Shown here: piece after piece, positions 36,529 to 45,107 of the stretch | How the letters are laid out: each line of letters opens with the position of its first letter | How positions within the stretch are numbered: position 1 is the first letter of the stretch | From: an uncultured Arachnia sp. | Lineage (GTDB): Bacteria; Actinomycetota; Actinomycetes; Propionibacteriales; Propionibacteriaceae | Length of the DNA stretch: 64,000 nt | Direction: 5' to 3' | Assembly: GCA_947499145.1 (NCBI GenBank) | Contig: CANMNB010000017.1 | Location: 1-64,000, forward strand | Notes under the pieces: generated by a model | Database searches by the model: none | The model's input: only the letters and a program-made list of their open reading frames with translations | What the model was told of the DNA's origin: nothing | Program-made: the position numbers and the translations under genes

Positions 36529-37685
36529 CCGCACACCACGACCACACCGACGGCGACATCTGTCCCACCTGCCCCCGCTGGGACCCGCTGGCCGCGACGC
36601 GCGGCAGCGACGACCCGCCCCTCGACCTGCTCACCACCGGGCCCTTGTTCTTCGACATCATCTTCACCGGCCTGCCGCGCCTCCCCGAGCCGGGCGAGGA
36701 GCTCCACTCCTCCGGGATGGGCTCCTGTCCCGGCGGCATCGCCAACCTTGCGACGGCAGCCGCGCGGCTCGGGCTGCGCACCGGACTCGTCACCGGATTC
36801 GGCGACGACGCCTACGCCGACTGGATGTGGGACACCCTGAGCGAACAGGAGCACATCGACCTGTCGGCGTCCCTGCGCTTCAACAACTTCCACTCCGCCA
36901 TCACCGTCTCGATGGCCTTCCGCGGCGACCGCGGCATGGTCACCCACGAGCATTCCCTGCCGGAGTCCCTGGAGCCCCGCCTCCTGGACGCTCCCGCGAC
37001 GCGGGCCGCCGCCGTCGACTTGAAGTCCGACACGGGGTGGTGGCGGCGCCTGAAGGAGCGCGGAACCCTCATCTTCGCCGACGTCGGCTTCGACGAGAGC
37101 GGGGGCTGGGACCCGGCCGACCTGCTCCCGCTGGAGCACTGCCATGCCTTCACCCCCAACGCCGTGGAGGCCATGCGCTACACCCGCACCGACCGCGCCA
37201 CCGACGCCGTTCGCAAGCTGGCCGAGAAGGTGCCCCTCGCCGTCGTGACGGACGGCGTCGGCGGGTCCTTCGCCATCGACCAGAGCACCGGCGAGGAGGC
37301 GTACTGCCCGGCCGTCGCCGTCGACGCCATCGACCCCACCGGCGCGGGCGACGTGTTCGCGGCCTCGATCATCCTCGGCACGCTGGCCGGGTGGCCGCTG
37401 GAACAACGACTGCGGTTCGCGTCGCTCAGTTCCTCGCTCGCCGTGCGACAGTTCGGCGGCTCGCTCGCCGCGCCCGGGTGGGGCGACATCGCGGACTGGT
37501 GGCGCCGCGTCGACTCCCAGGCAGATGCTGGAGACCTCCGGGCCGACTACGTCCGCCGCGACTACGCCTTCCTCGCCGATCTCGTGCCCAAGCACCGGGT
37601 CCAGGGCGTGCGGCGGGCGCACGGCACGTTCGCGATGGCCTCCGACGCCGGCCACCACCACGAGCACGTCCGCCGGGACCTGTGA
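36525..37685 (+). CDS. PfkB-family carbohydrate kinase
   Basis: 386 residues from ATG 36525, overlapping the permease stop by 4 bp. After an unusual His/Cys-containing leader (HHDHTDGDICPTCPRW) comes the ribokinase fold: GSCPGGIANLATAAARLGL near the substrate site and the catalytic PfkB motif DAIDPTGAGDVFAASI (Asp base and anion hole). Presumably phosphorylates the imported sugar. The leader could be a small metal site; not seen in typical ribokinases. Confidence 0.9.
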   Translation: MTAHHDHTDGDICPTCPRWDPLAATRGSDDPPLDLLTTGPLFFDIIFTGLPRLPEPGEELHSSGMGSCPGGIANLATAAARLGLRTGLVTGFGDDAYADWMWDTLSEQEHIDLSASLRFNNFHSAITVSMAFRGDRGMVTHEHSLPESLEPRLLDAPATRAAAVDLKSDTGWWRRLKERGTLIFADVGFDESGGWDPADLLPLEHCHAFTPNAVEAMRYTRTDRATDAVRKLAEKVPLAVVTDGVGGSFAIDQSTGEEAYCPAVAVDAIDPTGAGDVFAASIILGTLAGWPLEQRLRFASLSSSLAVRQFGGSLAAPGWGDIADWWRRVDSQADAGDLRADYVRRDYAFLADLVPKHRVQGVRRAHGTFAMASDAGHHHEHVRRDL

Positions 37686-37686
37686 G

Positions 37687-38274
37687 TCAACCGCCGTAGA
37701 CCAGGAAGAGGGCGACACCGACCGCTGCGGCTGCGGCGACGGCGAGTGCCCGGTCCCGCAGCGACACCAGTAGCCGGATGGCCACCCAGACGAGGACGGC
37801 CACACCGAGCGCAGCGAGTCCCCACCAGTACTCGACCGGAGTGGTGTCGGAGATGCGCACCAGCCCGTGAGCGGCTTCCCCGAACGCGACCCCCGGGAAG
37901 TACCCGGCTGCTGGGCCCCGGAGCCAGGCAGGACCATGGCCGCGGAGCGACCAGACCGCCAGCCCCATCGCCACTCCCGTCACGATGCCGGCGATGGACC
38001 AGAACGCGACCATCGCCATGCTGACGCCGAACCCGCGCAGCTGGGTGGTGCCGTAGTAGCCGACCATGGCGAGCGGCCCCGCCGCCGCGCCGAGCAGGAC
38101 GTGTCCCCAGGCGCGATGGCCGGCGAGCGACACCGCCGCGGCCAGGGCGACAACCGGGGCGGCGGAGTTGAACAGCGGCGCGAGCACGTCGGGGGCGAAC
38201 GTCTGCCCGAACGACATCACGACGCCGGCGAGCACCGCGCCAACCAGGGCCGCGGGAGCTTTCGCGCCCCTCAT
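37687..38274 (-). CDS. DUF6518-like integral membrane protein
   Basis: 195 residues from ATG 38272-38274, overlapping the stop of the DUF1801 gene. Six or seven hydrophobic helices, an early MSFGQTFAPDVL turn and a GYYGTTQLRGFG loop. It matches a conserved actinobacterial membrane family of unknown role. Converges with the PfkB gene (1-bp gap). Confidence 0.7.
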   Translation of the reverse strand: MRGAKAPAALVGAVLAGVVMSFGQTFAPDVLAPLFNSAAPVVALAAAVSLAGHRAWGHVLLGAAAGPLAMVGYYGTTQLRGFGVSMAMVAFWSIAGIVTGVAMGLAVWSLRGHGPAWLRGPAAGYFPGVAFGEAAHGLVRISDTTPVEYWWGLAALGVAVLVWVAIRLLVSLRDRALAVAAAAAVGVALFLVYGG

Positions 38275-39020
38275 CCCTGACCAGCCAGAGCGACGACGGT
38301 GTCCCGGATGAGGTCGCCGGGCAACGGCTCGTCGAGGGCGAACCAGATGGACCCCTTGCCATGGATGTGCGGAGCCAGGCGGGACTGCAGGTCGTCGTCG
38401 GGCGGAACCGGGTAGATCGTCACGTGATCCTTGAAGCCGGAGATGAAAACCTTGGCGCGGCGGGCGTCGGTGCGGTAGCCGACGATGCCGTAGCTGAGCA
38501 CCTCCTCGGCCTCGGGCAGGAGGCCGCGCACGAGGGAACGCAGGGCGTCGAATTGCGGACGGGCCGCCGACGGTACCTGGGCAACGTACTCGTCGACCGT
38601 CGTGGGCTTGGCCAGGGGCTCGTGCGCCCCGCGCCATGACGCCTCCAACATGTTGCGCAGGACGTCGAGGTTGATGTCGTCGAGCTTCGTGACGTACAGG
38701 CAGGAGACGCTGGTGCGATGCTTCCCCAGCCGGGCCAGCTCCGCACCGTAGTGGTCGAAGCCCTCCGAGAAGTACAAGGTAATCGAGGCTTTGCGTGGGC
38801 TGAACGAGATCCGGGGCTGGTGGCCCTCCCGGCCACTGTCGTAGCGGTAGTGCTCGGACCCGAACCCGATGATTGACGGCCCCCACAGCACTGGCTCGTG
38901 GCCGGAGACTTCGCGCATGAGCTCGATGAGGGTGTGGGCCTCGACCCTGCGCCGGTCCGGGATGGTGGCGAGGAAGTCCGCGACCGGCACGTCCGTCGGG
39001 CGGGTGGTGTTCTCTGTCAT
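38271..39020 (-). CDS. Tandem DUF1801 (YdhG-like) protein
   Basis: 249 residues with two related halves. The first (about 10-120) has VADFLATIPDRRRVEAHTLI and the core LWGPSIIGFG; the second (about 135-245) has VDEYVAQVPSAARPQFDALR and EVLSYGIVGYR, then FISGFKDHVTIYP and GKGSIWFALDEPLP. DUF1801 proteins are usually one domain of about 110-140 residues, so this is an internal duplication or fusion. The family is related to frataxin-like/YdhG folds and has no settled function. Confidence 0.85.
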   Translation of the reverse strand: MTENTTRPTDVPVADFLATIPDRRRVEAHTLIELMREVSGHEPVLWGPSIIGFGSEHYRYDSGREGHQPRISFSPRKASITLYFSEGFDHYGAELARLGKHRTSVSCLYVTKLDDINLDVLRNMLEASWRGAHEPLAKPTTVDEYVAQVPSAARPQFDALRSLVRGLLPEAEEVLSYGIVGYRTDARRAKVFISGFKDHVTIYPVPPDDDLQSRLAPHIHGKGSIWFALDEPLPGDLIRDTVVALAGQG

Positions 39021-39034
39021 GGGGGGCTCCTGGG

Positions 39035-39805
39035 TCAGCGGACGAAGACGGGTTGGTCCCTGGTGGAGCGGGACTCGTCGAGGGCGTAGCCCGCGGCGTC
39101 GAACTCCAGGACGCGGGTGGTGGCGCGGGCCCGGGTCTGCACCAGGTGGCGCGCCATCAGGCCGCGGGCCTTCTTGGCGTGGAAGGAGACGACGCGGGGC
39201 CGGCCTTCCTTGTCACGGTCCTCGAATCGTGGGCTGATGACCCGTACGCCCAGGCGCTCGGTGTCGACCGCCCCGAAGTACTCGTTGGACGCCAGGTTGA
39301 TGACGACGTCGGCCCCGGGGGAGGCGTCGAGGTCCCTCTTGATGAGGTCGGAAATAGTGGCGCCCCACCAGTCGTACAGTGTGGCCCCACGGCTGGTGGA
39401 GAGCTTGGTTCCCATCTCCAGGCGGTGGGCCTGGATGAGGTCCAGCGGACGCAGCAGACCGTACAGGCCTGACAGGATCCGCACGGTCTTCTGGGACTCG
39501 GTGAGATCGCGCGCCTCAAGCGTGCTGGCGTCGAGCCCCTGGTAGACATCGCCGTTGAAGGTGAAGACCGCCGGTCGCGAGTTCGTGGGCGTGTGCTCCC
39601 GGGAGAACTCGGCGTAGCGCGTGGCGTTGAGCGCTGCCAACTCGTCGGAGATGTGCATCAGCGTCGCGATGTCGGCGGGCGACTTGCCGCGCATGACCTC
39701 GATCAGCTGCGCGGACTCGTCGAGCAGTCGGGGCTCGGAGTGTTTGCGCGTCGGCAGCTTCGAGTCGAGGTCGAGGGACTTCGCGGGGGACAGCAGCATC
39801 AGCAT
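39035..39805 (-). CDS. yaaA: Peroxide stress protein YaaA
   Basis: 256 residues, start MLMLLSPAKSLDLDSKLPTR, with the family segments VFTFNGDVYQGLDA, RILSGLYGLLRPLDLIQAHR and INLASNEYFGAVD, and the end SFHAKKARGLMARHLVQTR. In E. coli YaaA limits damage from hydrogen peroxide and binds DNA. Length is normal. Located 14 bp downstream of the DUF1801 reading direction's end in tandem on the same strand. Confidence 0.95.
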   Translation of the reverse strand: MLMLLSPAKSLDLDSKLPTRKHSEPRLLDESAQLIEVMRGKSPADIATLMHISDELAALNATRYAEFSREHTPTNSRPAVFTFNGDVYQGLDASTLEARDLTESQKTVRILSGLYGLLRPLDLIQAHRLEMGTKLSTSRGATLYDWWGATISDLIKRDLDASPGADVVINLASNEYFGAVDTERLGVRVISPRFEDRDKEGRPRVVSFHAKKARGLMARHLVQTRARATTRVLEFDAAGYALDESRSTRDQPVFVR

Positions 39806-39840
39806 GCCCCGATCCTAGGCGCACGACTGGGGATCGCCTG

Positions 39841-41154
39841 TCAGCGGCCGTGCGAGACCTCCGGCAGTCGCCAGCCCCACACCGCGCCCAGGACGCCGAG
39901 CAGCGCGAGGAACACGAGTGCCCAGACGGCTCCGGCCAGCGCGATGGCTGAACTGATGGCGCCCACCACCAGGAGGATGATCCCCATGGCCGTGTTGGAG
40001 ACCGCGACGTAGAGCGTCCGCCGGTCTCCCTCGGCCATGTCGACGACGTAGGTCTTGCGTCCCACCCGCACCCCCGTGTGGAGCAGGGTGAGCAGGAAGT
40101 ATCCGCCCACCAGCGTGACCGTCCCCGGCAGTGTTTCGCCGGAGAATTCTGGGAGCGAGACGAGCCCGACGACCAGCAGCACGACGAGCGACGACGCGGC
40201 CGCGCCGAACGCCATCAGTCGGCGGCTCGACCTGTCGGCCATCCTGCCGAAGAGTCGACCACCAATGATGGAGGCGACGCCCGATGCGACGACGAACCCG
40301 CCCAGGCCAGTGAGCGCATCGGCACCCGAGGCCGCGGACATCGAGACCAGGAACGGCGGGGCGAGGGCGGAGACCAGCAGGAAACTGCGGGTGGTGACGA
40401 AGCGTCGGAAGTCCCGGTCGTCGCGCAGGAGCCTCAACGCGGCCCACGAGCCGTCGTCATCCGTTGTCCCGCCGGCCCCGTCGGTCGGCTCCTCGACCTG
40501 GGCGTACACGAGTGCGGCCAGCACCCACAGCAGCGCCGCGCCTCCCAGCAGCCAGGCGAGCTGGCTGGCCTGGAGTTGCTCCCCACCCAAGTACCGCAGG
40601 GCGAGACCGAGCGTGATCGCGACCACACCCGACGCCGTCGTCGCCAAGCCGTTCACCTGACCGCGCTCCCCCTTGGGGAGGGTGCGGCCGAGAACGTCCT
40701 TGGTCGCGATGGACGTGAGGCATCGGCCGAGCGAGAAGATCGCCAGGGCGATGATGATCGCGACTCCTGCGCCGAGTCCGGATCCCACGGCGGCGGTGAG
40801 CGTCATCGCCGCGACCGCCGCCGCTTGGACGGCGTGACCGGCGACCACGACCCACTTCCGCTGCCGGTAGCGCATGACGATCGGGGTCAGGAAGGCCTGC
40901 GGGAGCATGGAACCGGATTCGCGGATGGGAACCAGCAGGCCAATGAGCGCGGGCGGGGCGCCCAGGGCATGGATCAGCCACGGGAGCACGGTGGAGGCCT
41001 TGGTGGCCTGGTCCCCGGAGGACTGCAGGGCGCTGGCCGTCACGATGCGCATCCCGTTGCGGGCGATGGTGCCGTTCTGCCCGTCGGCGACGGTCTCCTG
41101 GGCCTGCGGCGAACGCTTCACCAGGGCGGCGTAGATGGTCTCCGTCGTGCTCAC
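39841..41154 (-). CDS. MFS transporter
   Basis: About 437 residues from GTG 41152-41154 (VSTTETIYAALVKRSPQAQE); a slightly longer start at ATG 41172 is possible. Twelve helices are predicted, with LLVPIRESGSMLPQAFLTPI after helix 1 and cytoplasmic MADRSSRRLM in the second half. Belongs to an uncharacterised actinobacterial and proteobacterial MFS group. Substrate unknown. Confidence 0.82.
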   Translation of the reverse strand: MSTTETIYAALVKRSPQAQETVADGQNGTIARNGMRIVTASALQSSGDQATKASTVLPWLIHALGAPPALIGLLVPIRESGSMLPQAFLTPIVMRYRQRKWVVVAGHAVQAAAVAAMTLTAAVGSGLGAGVAIIIALAIFSLGRCLTSIATKDVLGRTLPKGERGQVNGLATTASGVVAITLGLALRYLGGEQLQASQLAWLLGGAALLWVLAALVYAQVEEPTDGAGGTTDDDGSWAALRLLRDDRDFRRFVTTRSFLLVSALAPPFLVSMSAASGADALTGLGGFVVASGVASIIGGRLFGRMADRSSRRLMAFGAAASSLVVLLVVGLVSLPEFSGETLPGTVTLVGGYFLLTLLHTGVRVGRKTYVVDMAEGDRRTLYVAVSNTAMGIILLVVGAISSAIALAGAVWALVFLALLGVLGAVWGWRLPEVSHGR

Positions 41155-41216
41155 GATCCGACAGTAGGGCACACCACCGACGCAGGTCAGGGGAACCTTG
41201 CCTCAAGCCAGAAAAG

Positions 41217-41235
41217 TGATATCATGTTGCTATCA
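41217..41235. promoter_or_regulatory. TGATATCA dyad upstream of SPFH gene
   Basis: TGATATCATGTTGCTATCA spans 41217-41235: a perfect 8-bp palindrome followed by a partial repeat of the same motif, 22 bp upstream of the SPFH start. It is AT-rich relative to surroundings. Could be an operator or the -10 region of the SPFH promoter. Confidence 0.4.
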
Positions 41236-41256
41236 TCTTTCCTGGAAGGAACGCGC

Positions 41257-42243
41257 ATGACCAGCCCCCACATCCCTGACCCCACCACGGACCTCGAGGG
41301 CGACTCCGTCGGTGGAGCCCCCTCCGGTCGTCCCGTTGGGCGCGAGGGCGCCCGCGTGGACGTCGAGGAGAAGAAGGCCTGGTACATCGACGGGATCCTG
41401 GCGTTCTTCGTCGCGCTGGCCCTCACGGGTGTCTCTGCGTGGCAGATGATCGTCGCAGGAATCGCACTCGATGCCGGGGACGGCGGAGGACTGCGCATGT
41501 TCCTGGCGATCATGCTCTTCCTGTTCGCCATGGTGATGTTCTCGTCGCTGACCATCATCAGCCCCGGGGACACCAAGGTGGTGCAGTTCTTCGGCCGCTA
41601 CATCGGCACCATCCGCAAGGCCGGCCTGCTCATGACGGTCCCCTTCACCACCAAGAAGAAGGTCTCCGTCAAGGTTCGCAACTTCGAGACCAACGAGCTC
41701 AAGGTGAACGATGCCGACGGGAACCCGGTCAACATCGCCGCCATCGTGGTGTGGCAGGTGGCGGACACCGCCAAGTCAGTGTTCGCCGTCGAGCAGTACG
41801 ACGAGTTCGTCGCGGTGCAGTCCGAGTCCGCGCTTCGGCATGTGGCCACCACCCACCCGTACGACTACGCCGGTCCGGGGGAGGAGAGCCTTCGCGGCTC
41901 GACCGAACTGGTCGCGCGTGAGCTGGCCGACGAGGTGGCCGCGCGGATCTCGATCGCTGGACTGGAGGTCGTTGAGACCCGCATCTCCTCGCTCGCCTAT
42001 GCCCCCGAGATCGCGCAGGCCATGCTGCAGCGCCAGCAGGCGTCGGCGATCATCGCGGCCCGCGAGAAGATCGTCGAGGGCGCGGTCTCCATGGTCGAGA
42101 ACGCGCTCGAGCGCCTGGAGGAGAAGAACGTCGTCTCCCTCGACGAGGAACGCAAGGCGGCTATGGTGTCGAACCTGCTCGTGGTGCTGACCAGCGAGTC
42201 CCGGGTGACCCCCGTGGTCAACACCGGCTCGCTCTACACCTGA
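41257..42243 (+). CDS. SPFH/band-7 membrane protein
   Basis: 328 residues from ATG 41257 (GGAAGGA upstream). An acidic N-terminal tail precedes two hydrophobic segments (about 45-95) and an SPFH domain ([40 protein letters not shown]). A heptad-rich helix ([20 protein letters not shown]) follows. Membrane-microdomain scaffold proteins share this layout; the particular role is unknown. Unlike the SPFH gene at 22.3 kb it has membrane anchors and no zinc ribbon. Confidence 0.88.
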   Translation: MTSPHIPDPTTDLEGDSVGGAPSGRPVGREGARVDVEEKKAWYIDGILAFFVALALTGVSAWQMIVAGIALDAGDGGGLRMFLAIMLFLFAMVMFSSLTIISPGDTKVVQFFGRYIGTIRKAGLLMTVPFTTKKKVSVKVRNFETNELKVNDADGNPVNIAAIVVWQVADTAKSVFAVEQYDEFVAVQSESALRHVATTHPYDYAGPGEESLRGSTELVARELADEVAARISIAGLEVVETRISSLAYAPEIAQAMLQRQQASAIIAAREKIVEGAVSMVENALERLEEKNVVSLDEERKAAMVSNLLVVLTSESRVTPVVNTGSLYT

Positions 42244-42276
42244 TCGGGTAGTCGTGTCGACGGCGGGGGGTGGGTG

Positions 42277-42480
42277 ATGGCGGAACGCAAGGCGGTCCTG
42301 CTCAGGCTCGACCCCGCCGTCCACGACGCCCTGGCCCGCTGGGCGGCGGACGACGTACGCTCGCTCAACGCCCAGGTGGAGTTGCTGCTCCGTGAAGCGC
42401 TGAAGAAGGCGGGCCGTTCGCCCAAGGACGCCGGGCCACTTCCGCAGCGCGGCAGGCCGCCGGGCACGTCGAAGAAGTGA
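42277..42480 (+). CDS. Small ribbon-helix-helix-like protein (Arc/HicB-type)
   Basis: 67 residues from ATG 42277. RKAVLLRLDPAVHDALARWA is a typical RHH strand and first helix, and SLNAQVELLLREAL the second helix; the basic tail RGRPPGTSKK may contact DNA. Follows the SPFH gene after 33 bp and may be cotranscribed. No toxin gene is present, so a stand-alone regulator is more likely than an antitoxin. Confidence 0.8.
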   Translation: MAERKAVLLRLDPAVHDALARWAADDVRSLNAQVELLLREALKKAGRSPKDAGPLPQRGRPPGTSKK

Positions 42481-42485
42481 CGAAA

Positions 42486-42548
42486 AAGTCGCACCACCGA
42501 AGGGGCAGCCCCCGATTCGACGGGGAAGCTCTTCCGGTGGTGCGACTT
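42486..42548. terminator. Long-arm inverted repeat between convergent genes
   Basis: AAGTCGCACCACCG (42486-42499) and CGGTGGTGCGACTT (42535-42548) are perfect 14-bp arms around a 35-nt loop that has its own GGGGCAGCCCCC hairpin. It sits between the RHH gene and the end of the AGPS-like gene and may act as a bidirectional terminator. Confidence 0.6.
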
Positions 42549-42572
42549 ATTCGTCGTCCGCGGTCCGAGCCG

Positions 42573-44279
42573 CTAGGCATCAGCCGAGTTCGAGGAGATC
42601 CCCGGCTCGCCGTCGTGGATGATCTTGCCCGGGTTGAGGTTGTTGCCCGGGTCGACGCCCTCGAAGAGCTTGCGCTGGATGAAGACGCCAGCCGGAGAGA
42701 TGTCCTGGTCCATCCACGGGCTGTGCTCCTCGCCCACGCCGTGATGATGCGACACCGTGCCGTGGTTGTCCATGAAGGACTGCTGGATCGCCCGCTTCAC
42801 GTGGTCGTAGCTCTCGAGGTTCTTCTCCGACGAGTCGGCGACCGCGAACGTGAAGTACTGGCACGCGCCCGAGTGGTAGCTGTGGCTGAGGTGGCAGAAG
42901 ACCACTCCACGCAGCCCGAGCTCGTCGAGGGCCTTGTAGCAGGCGGCGACGGTGTTGGTGTGGATCTGCTCGGCGTACTTCCACGGCGTCGTGGTTTCGG
43001 AGACGTCGGCGACCAGTCCGTGGTCGAGCATGAAGTCGCGCAGGTAGGGTGTGTCGTACTTCTTCTGGTCGTACAACTGTCCCGGGCCCTGCCCAACGCC
43101 CATGCCCTTGTTGGCCTTCACGATCTTGCTGACGAGCCCCTTCTCGTAGCGCACGTGGTTGGCGCTGCCCTCGAAGCCCACGAACGACAGGCAGATCTCC
43201 TCGAGATCCCAGCCCTTGGCGGTCATGACCTTCTGGATGGCGGTGTTGATGAGCTTCTTCGCCTTCCCGGACTGCTTGCCGTTGGCCATGATGTACTGCG
43301 TCTCCAGCGCGTCGGAGACGCGGGCCATCATGACTTGGGCGTCGGACTCGACGATCTGCTGGCACGCGCGCAGGCCGTCGGCGTACGTGGGGAAGAAGTA
43401 GGCCTGGATCTCGCGGACCTCGGGGATGCGGTGCACCTGGACCCACGCCTCGGTGATGATGCCCAGGCGTCCCTCGGAGCCCAGCACCATCTCGCGCACG
43501 CTTGGACCGGACGACGTCGACGGCAGCGGACGCAGCTCCAGGATCTGGCCCGGCATCACCATCCGCAGGCCGCGGGTGATGTCGGCGATGTCGCCGTACT
43601 TGTCGGACTGCATGCCCGACGAGCGCGTCGCGATCCAGCCGCCCAGCGTCGACCACACGAAGGAATCGGGCTGGTGACCCATGGTCCAGCCGCGGGCCTT
43701 GAGCTGGGTCTCCATGTCCGGCCCGAAGACGCCGGCCTGGATGCGCGCGATGCCGGACTCCTCGTCGACCTCCAGCACCTTGTTGAGGCGACCCATGTTG
43801 ACCGACACGACGACGCGCGTCTCCCCGGGAAGCGCCTCCAGGGAGGCGACGATGTTGGACCCGCCACCGAAAGGGATGACGACGCCGTCCACCTCGAGGA
43901 CGGCATCCACGAGCTGGGCGACCTCCGCCTCGGTACCGGGATAGACCACGACGTCGGGGATGCGCCCGAGCTCGCCGCGACGGACGCGGACGAGGTCCCG
44001 GACGCCCTTGCCGAAGGCGTGGACCACACGGGTCTCGTCGTCGGTCTGGACGTAGGTCTCGCCGAGGATCCCCTCGAGGCGCGACCGCAGGTCGTCGGGG
44101 AGCGCGGACGACGGCACGTTGAGCGTGCTGAAGTCGGGCACCGAGGCCTTCGGCTTGTTGATGTCGACCCCGGTCTTCTTCAGGACGAACGGCGCGAACT
44201 TCGGCTTGTCGTGGTGATGGTAGGACTTGCCCTCCTCGCCCCAGCCCCACCACTTCTGCTGCTTCACACCGTCGATCAT
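42573..44279 (-). CDS. FAD-binding alkyldihydroxyacetone-phosphate synthase-like enzyme (AgpS)
   Basis: 568 residues from ATG 44277-44279, overlapping the acyltransferase stop by 4 bp. The p-cresol-methylhydroxylase-type FAD domain is present (VVYPGTEAEVAQLVDAVLEV; VIPFGGGSNIV; GSEGRLGIITEA). The C-terminal half has the AGPS signature GTVSHHHGVGEEHSPWM (active-site His cluster) and end VDPGNNLNPGKI. Eukaryotic AGPS swaps the acyl chain of acyl-DHAP for a fatty alcohol, making the ether bond. The neighbouring acyltransferase and SDR support a lipid role. Confidence 0.88.
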   Translation of the reverse strand: MIDGVKQQKWWGWGEEGKSYHHHDKPKFAPFVLKKTGVDINKPKASVPDFSTLNVPSSALPDDLRSRLEGILGETYVQTDDETRVVHAFGKGVRDLVRVRRGELGRIPDVVVYPGTEAEVAQLVDAVLEVDGVVIPFGGGSNIVASLEALPGETRVVVSVNMGRLNKVLEVDEESGIARIQAGVFGPDMETQLKARGWTMGHQPDSFVWSTLGGWIATRSSGMQSDKYGDIADITRGLRMVMPGQILELRPLPSTSSGPSVREMVLGSEGRLGIITEAWVQVHRIPEVREIQAYFFPTYADGLRACQQIVESDAQVMMARVSDALETQYIMANGKQSGKAKKLINTAIQKVMTAKGWDLEEICLSFVGFEGSANHVRYEKGLVSKIVKANKGMGVGQGPGQLYDQKKYDTPYLRDFMLDHGLVADVSETTTPWKYAEQIHTNTVAACYKALDELGLRGVVFCHLSHSYHSGACQYFTFAVADSSEKNLESYDHVKRAIQQSFMDNHGTVSHHHGVGEEHSPWMDQDISPAGVFIQRKLFEGVDPGNNLNPGKIIHDGEPGISSNSADA

Positions 44280-45097
44280 CTGTCCTCCTGCTTGCGCTGT
44301 GCGTCGTCGGCCAGCGCCTTGGTCGTGGTCCTGCTCGTCTGCTCGAGGGCCGCGGTATGAGCGTACTCGGCCAGTGTCCTGGCGCCGTACGCGCGGGCGG
44401 TGGTGTCGTGGAGCTCCAGTACCTGGCGGCGCATGCGCTCGTTGAACTCGTGCGCGATCTCGCCGGGCAGCGGAGCCATGGGGCGACCGATGACGACGTG
44501 CACCTCGGGCCTGCCGCGGGGCAGGTGCTTCTGCTGCGACGGCCAAGCGGCGTAGGCCCCGACGATGGCGATGGGGACGGCGGGCACTCCCCGCGAGATG
44601 CACAGCGCCGCGACACCCGGCTTGAACGGCCCCATGGCACCGTTTCGGGACCGGGTCCCCTCCGGGAAGATCAGGAGCGGCACGCCGTCCTCGAGGAGAC
44701 CCGCGGACATGCCGCGGACGTTGCCCTTCCGTCGGCCCTTGGCCTCGTCGTCGCTGCGGTCCCGGCCGCGGTCGATCGGGAAGCTGTTGAAGAACAGCGA
44801 CATGGGACCGGACTTCCACCACTTGTCGAAGAAGAAGTCGGCGGCCGCGCCGGCGGCGAGGAACCGGGAGAGTCGGCTGGGCAGGGCACCGTAGATGAGC
44901 GGCGTGTCGAGGTGGGAGCTGTGGTTCGCGACGACCACGAACGGCGGCTCGAGGTCGTCAAGGTTGGCGACGCCGTGGACGTGGACGTGGAGCATCCGCC
45001 ACACGTAGGGACGCAACAGCAGGATCTGGGCCGCCTGCCTGGTCGTGGCGCTGACGGGGGAGGAATACTTCCGTCGCGCGTCCTTCTCACGTGCCAC
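44276..45097 (-). CDS. PlsC-type 1-acylglycerol-3-phosphate acyltransferase family protein
   Basis: 273 residues. Acyltransferase motif I is NHSSHLD (H-x4-D), motif II region SFPIDRGRDR and motif III FPEGTRSRNG, with a preceding hydrophobic stretch (PYVWRMLHVHVHGV). Acylates a glycerolipid or DHAP-type acceptor at the membrane face. Middle gene of the SDR-PlsC-AgpS unit: 10 bp from the SDR and 4-bp overlap with AgpS. The acceptor (glycerol-3-P, lyso-PA or DHAP) cannot be read from sequence. Confidence 0.9.
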   Translation of the reverse strand: MAREKDARRKYSSPVSATTRQAAQILLLRPYVWRMLHVHVHGVANLDDLEPPFVVVANHSSHLDTPLIYGALPSRLSRFLAAGAAADFFFDKWWKSGPMSLFFNSFPIDRGRDRSDDEAKGRRKGNVRGMSAGLLEDGVPLLIFPEGTRSRNGAMGPFKPGVAALCISRGVPAVPIAIVGAYAAWPSQQKHLPRGRPEVHVVIGRPMAPLPGEIAHEFNERMRRQVLELHDTTARAYGARTLAEYAHTAALEQTSRTTTKALADDAQRKQEDR

Positions 45098-45107
45098 GGT
45101 CGTCGCC

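Noticed and set aside
42277-42480. HicB-type antitoxin of a toxin-antitoxin pair
   Set aside because: No small toxin-like gene lies on either side; the neighbours are an SPFH gene and a terminator.
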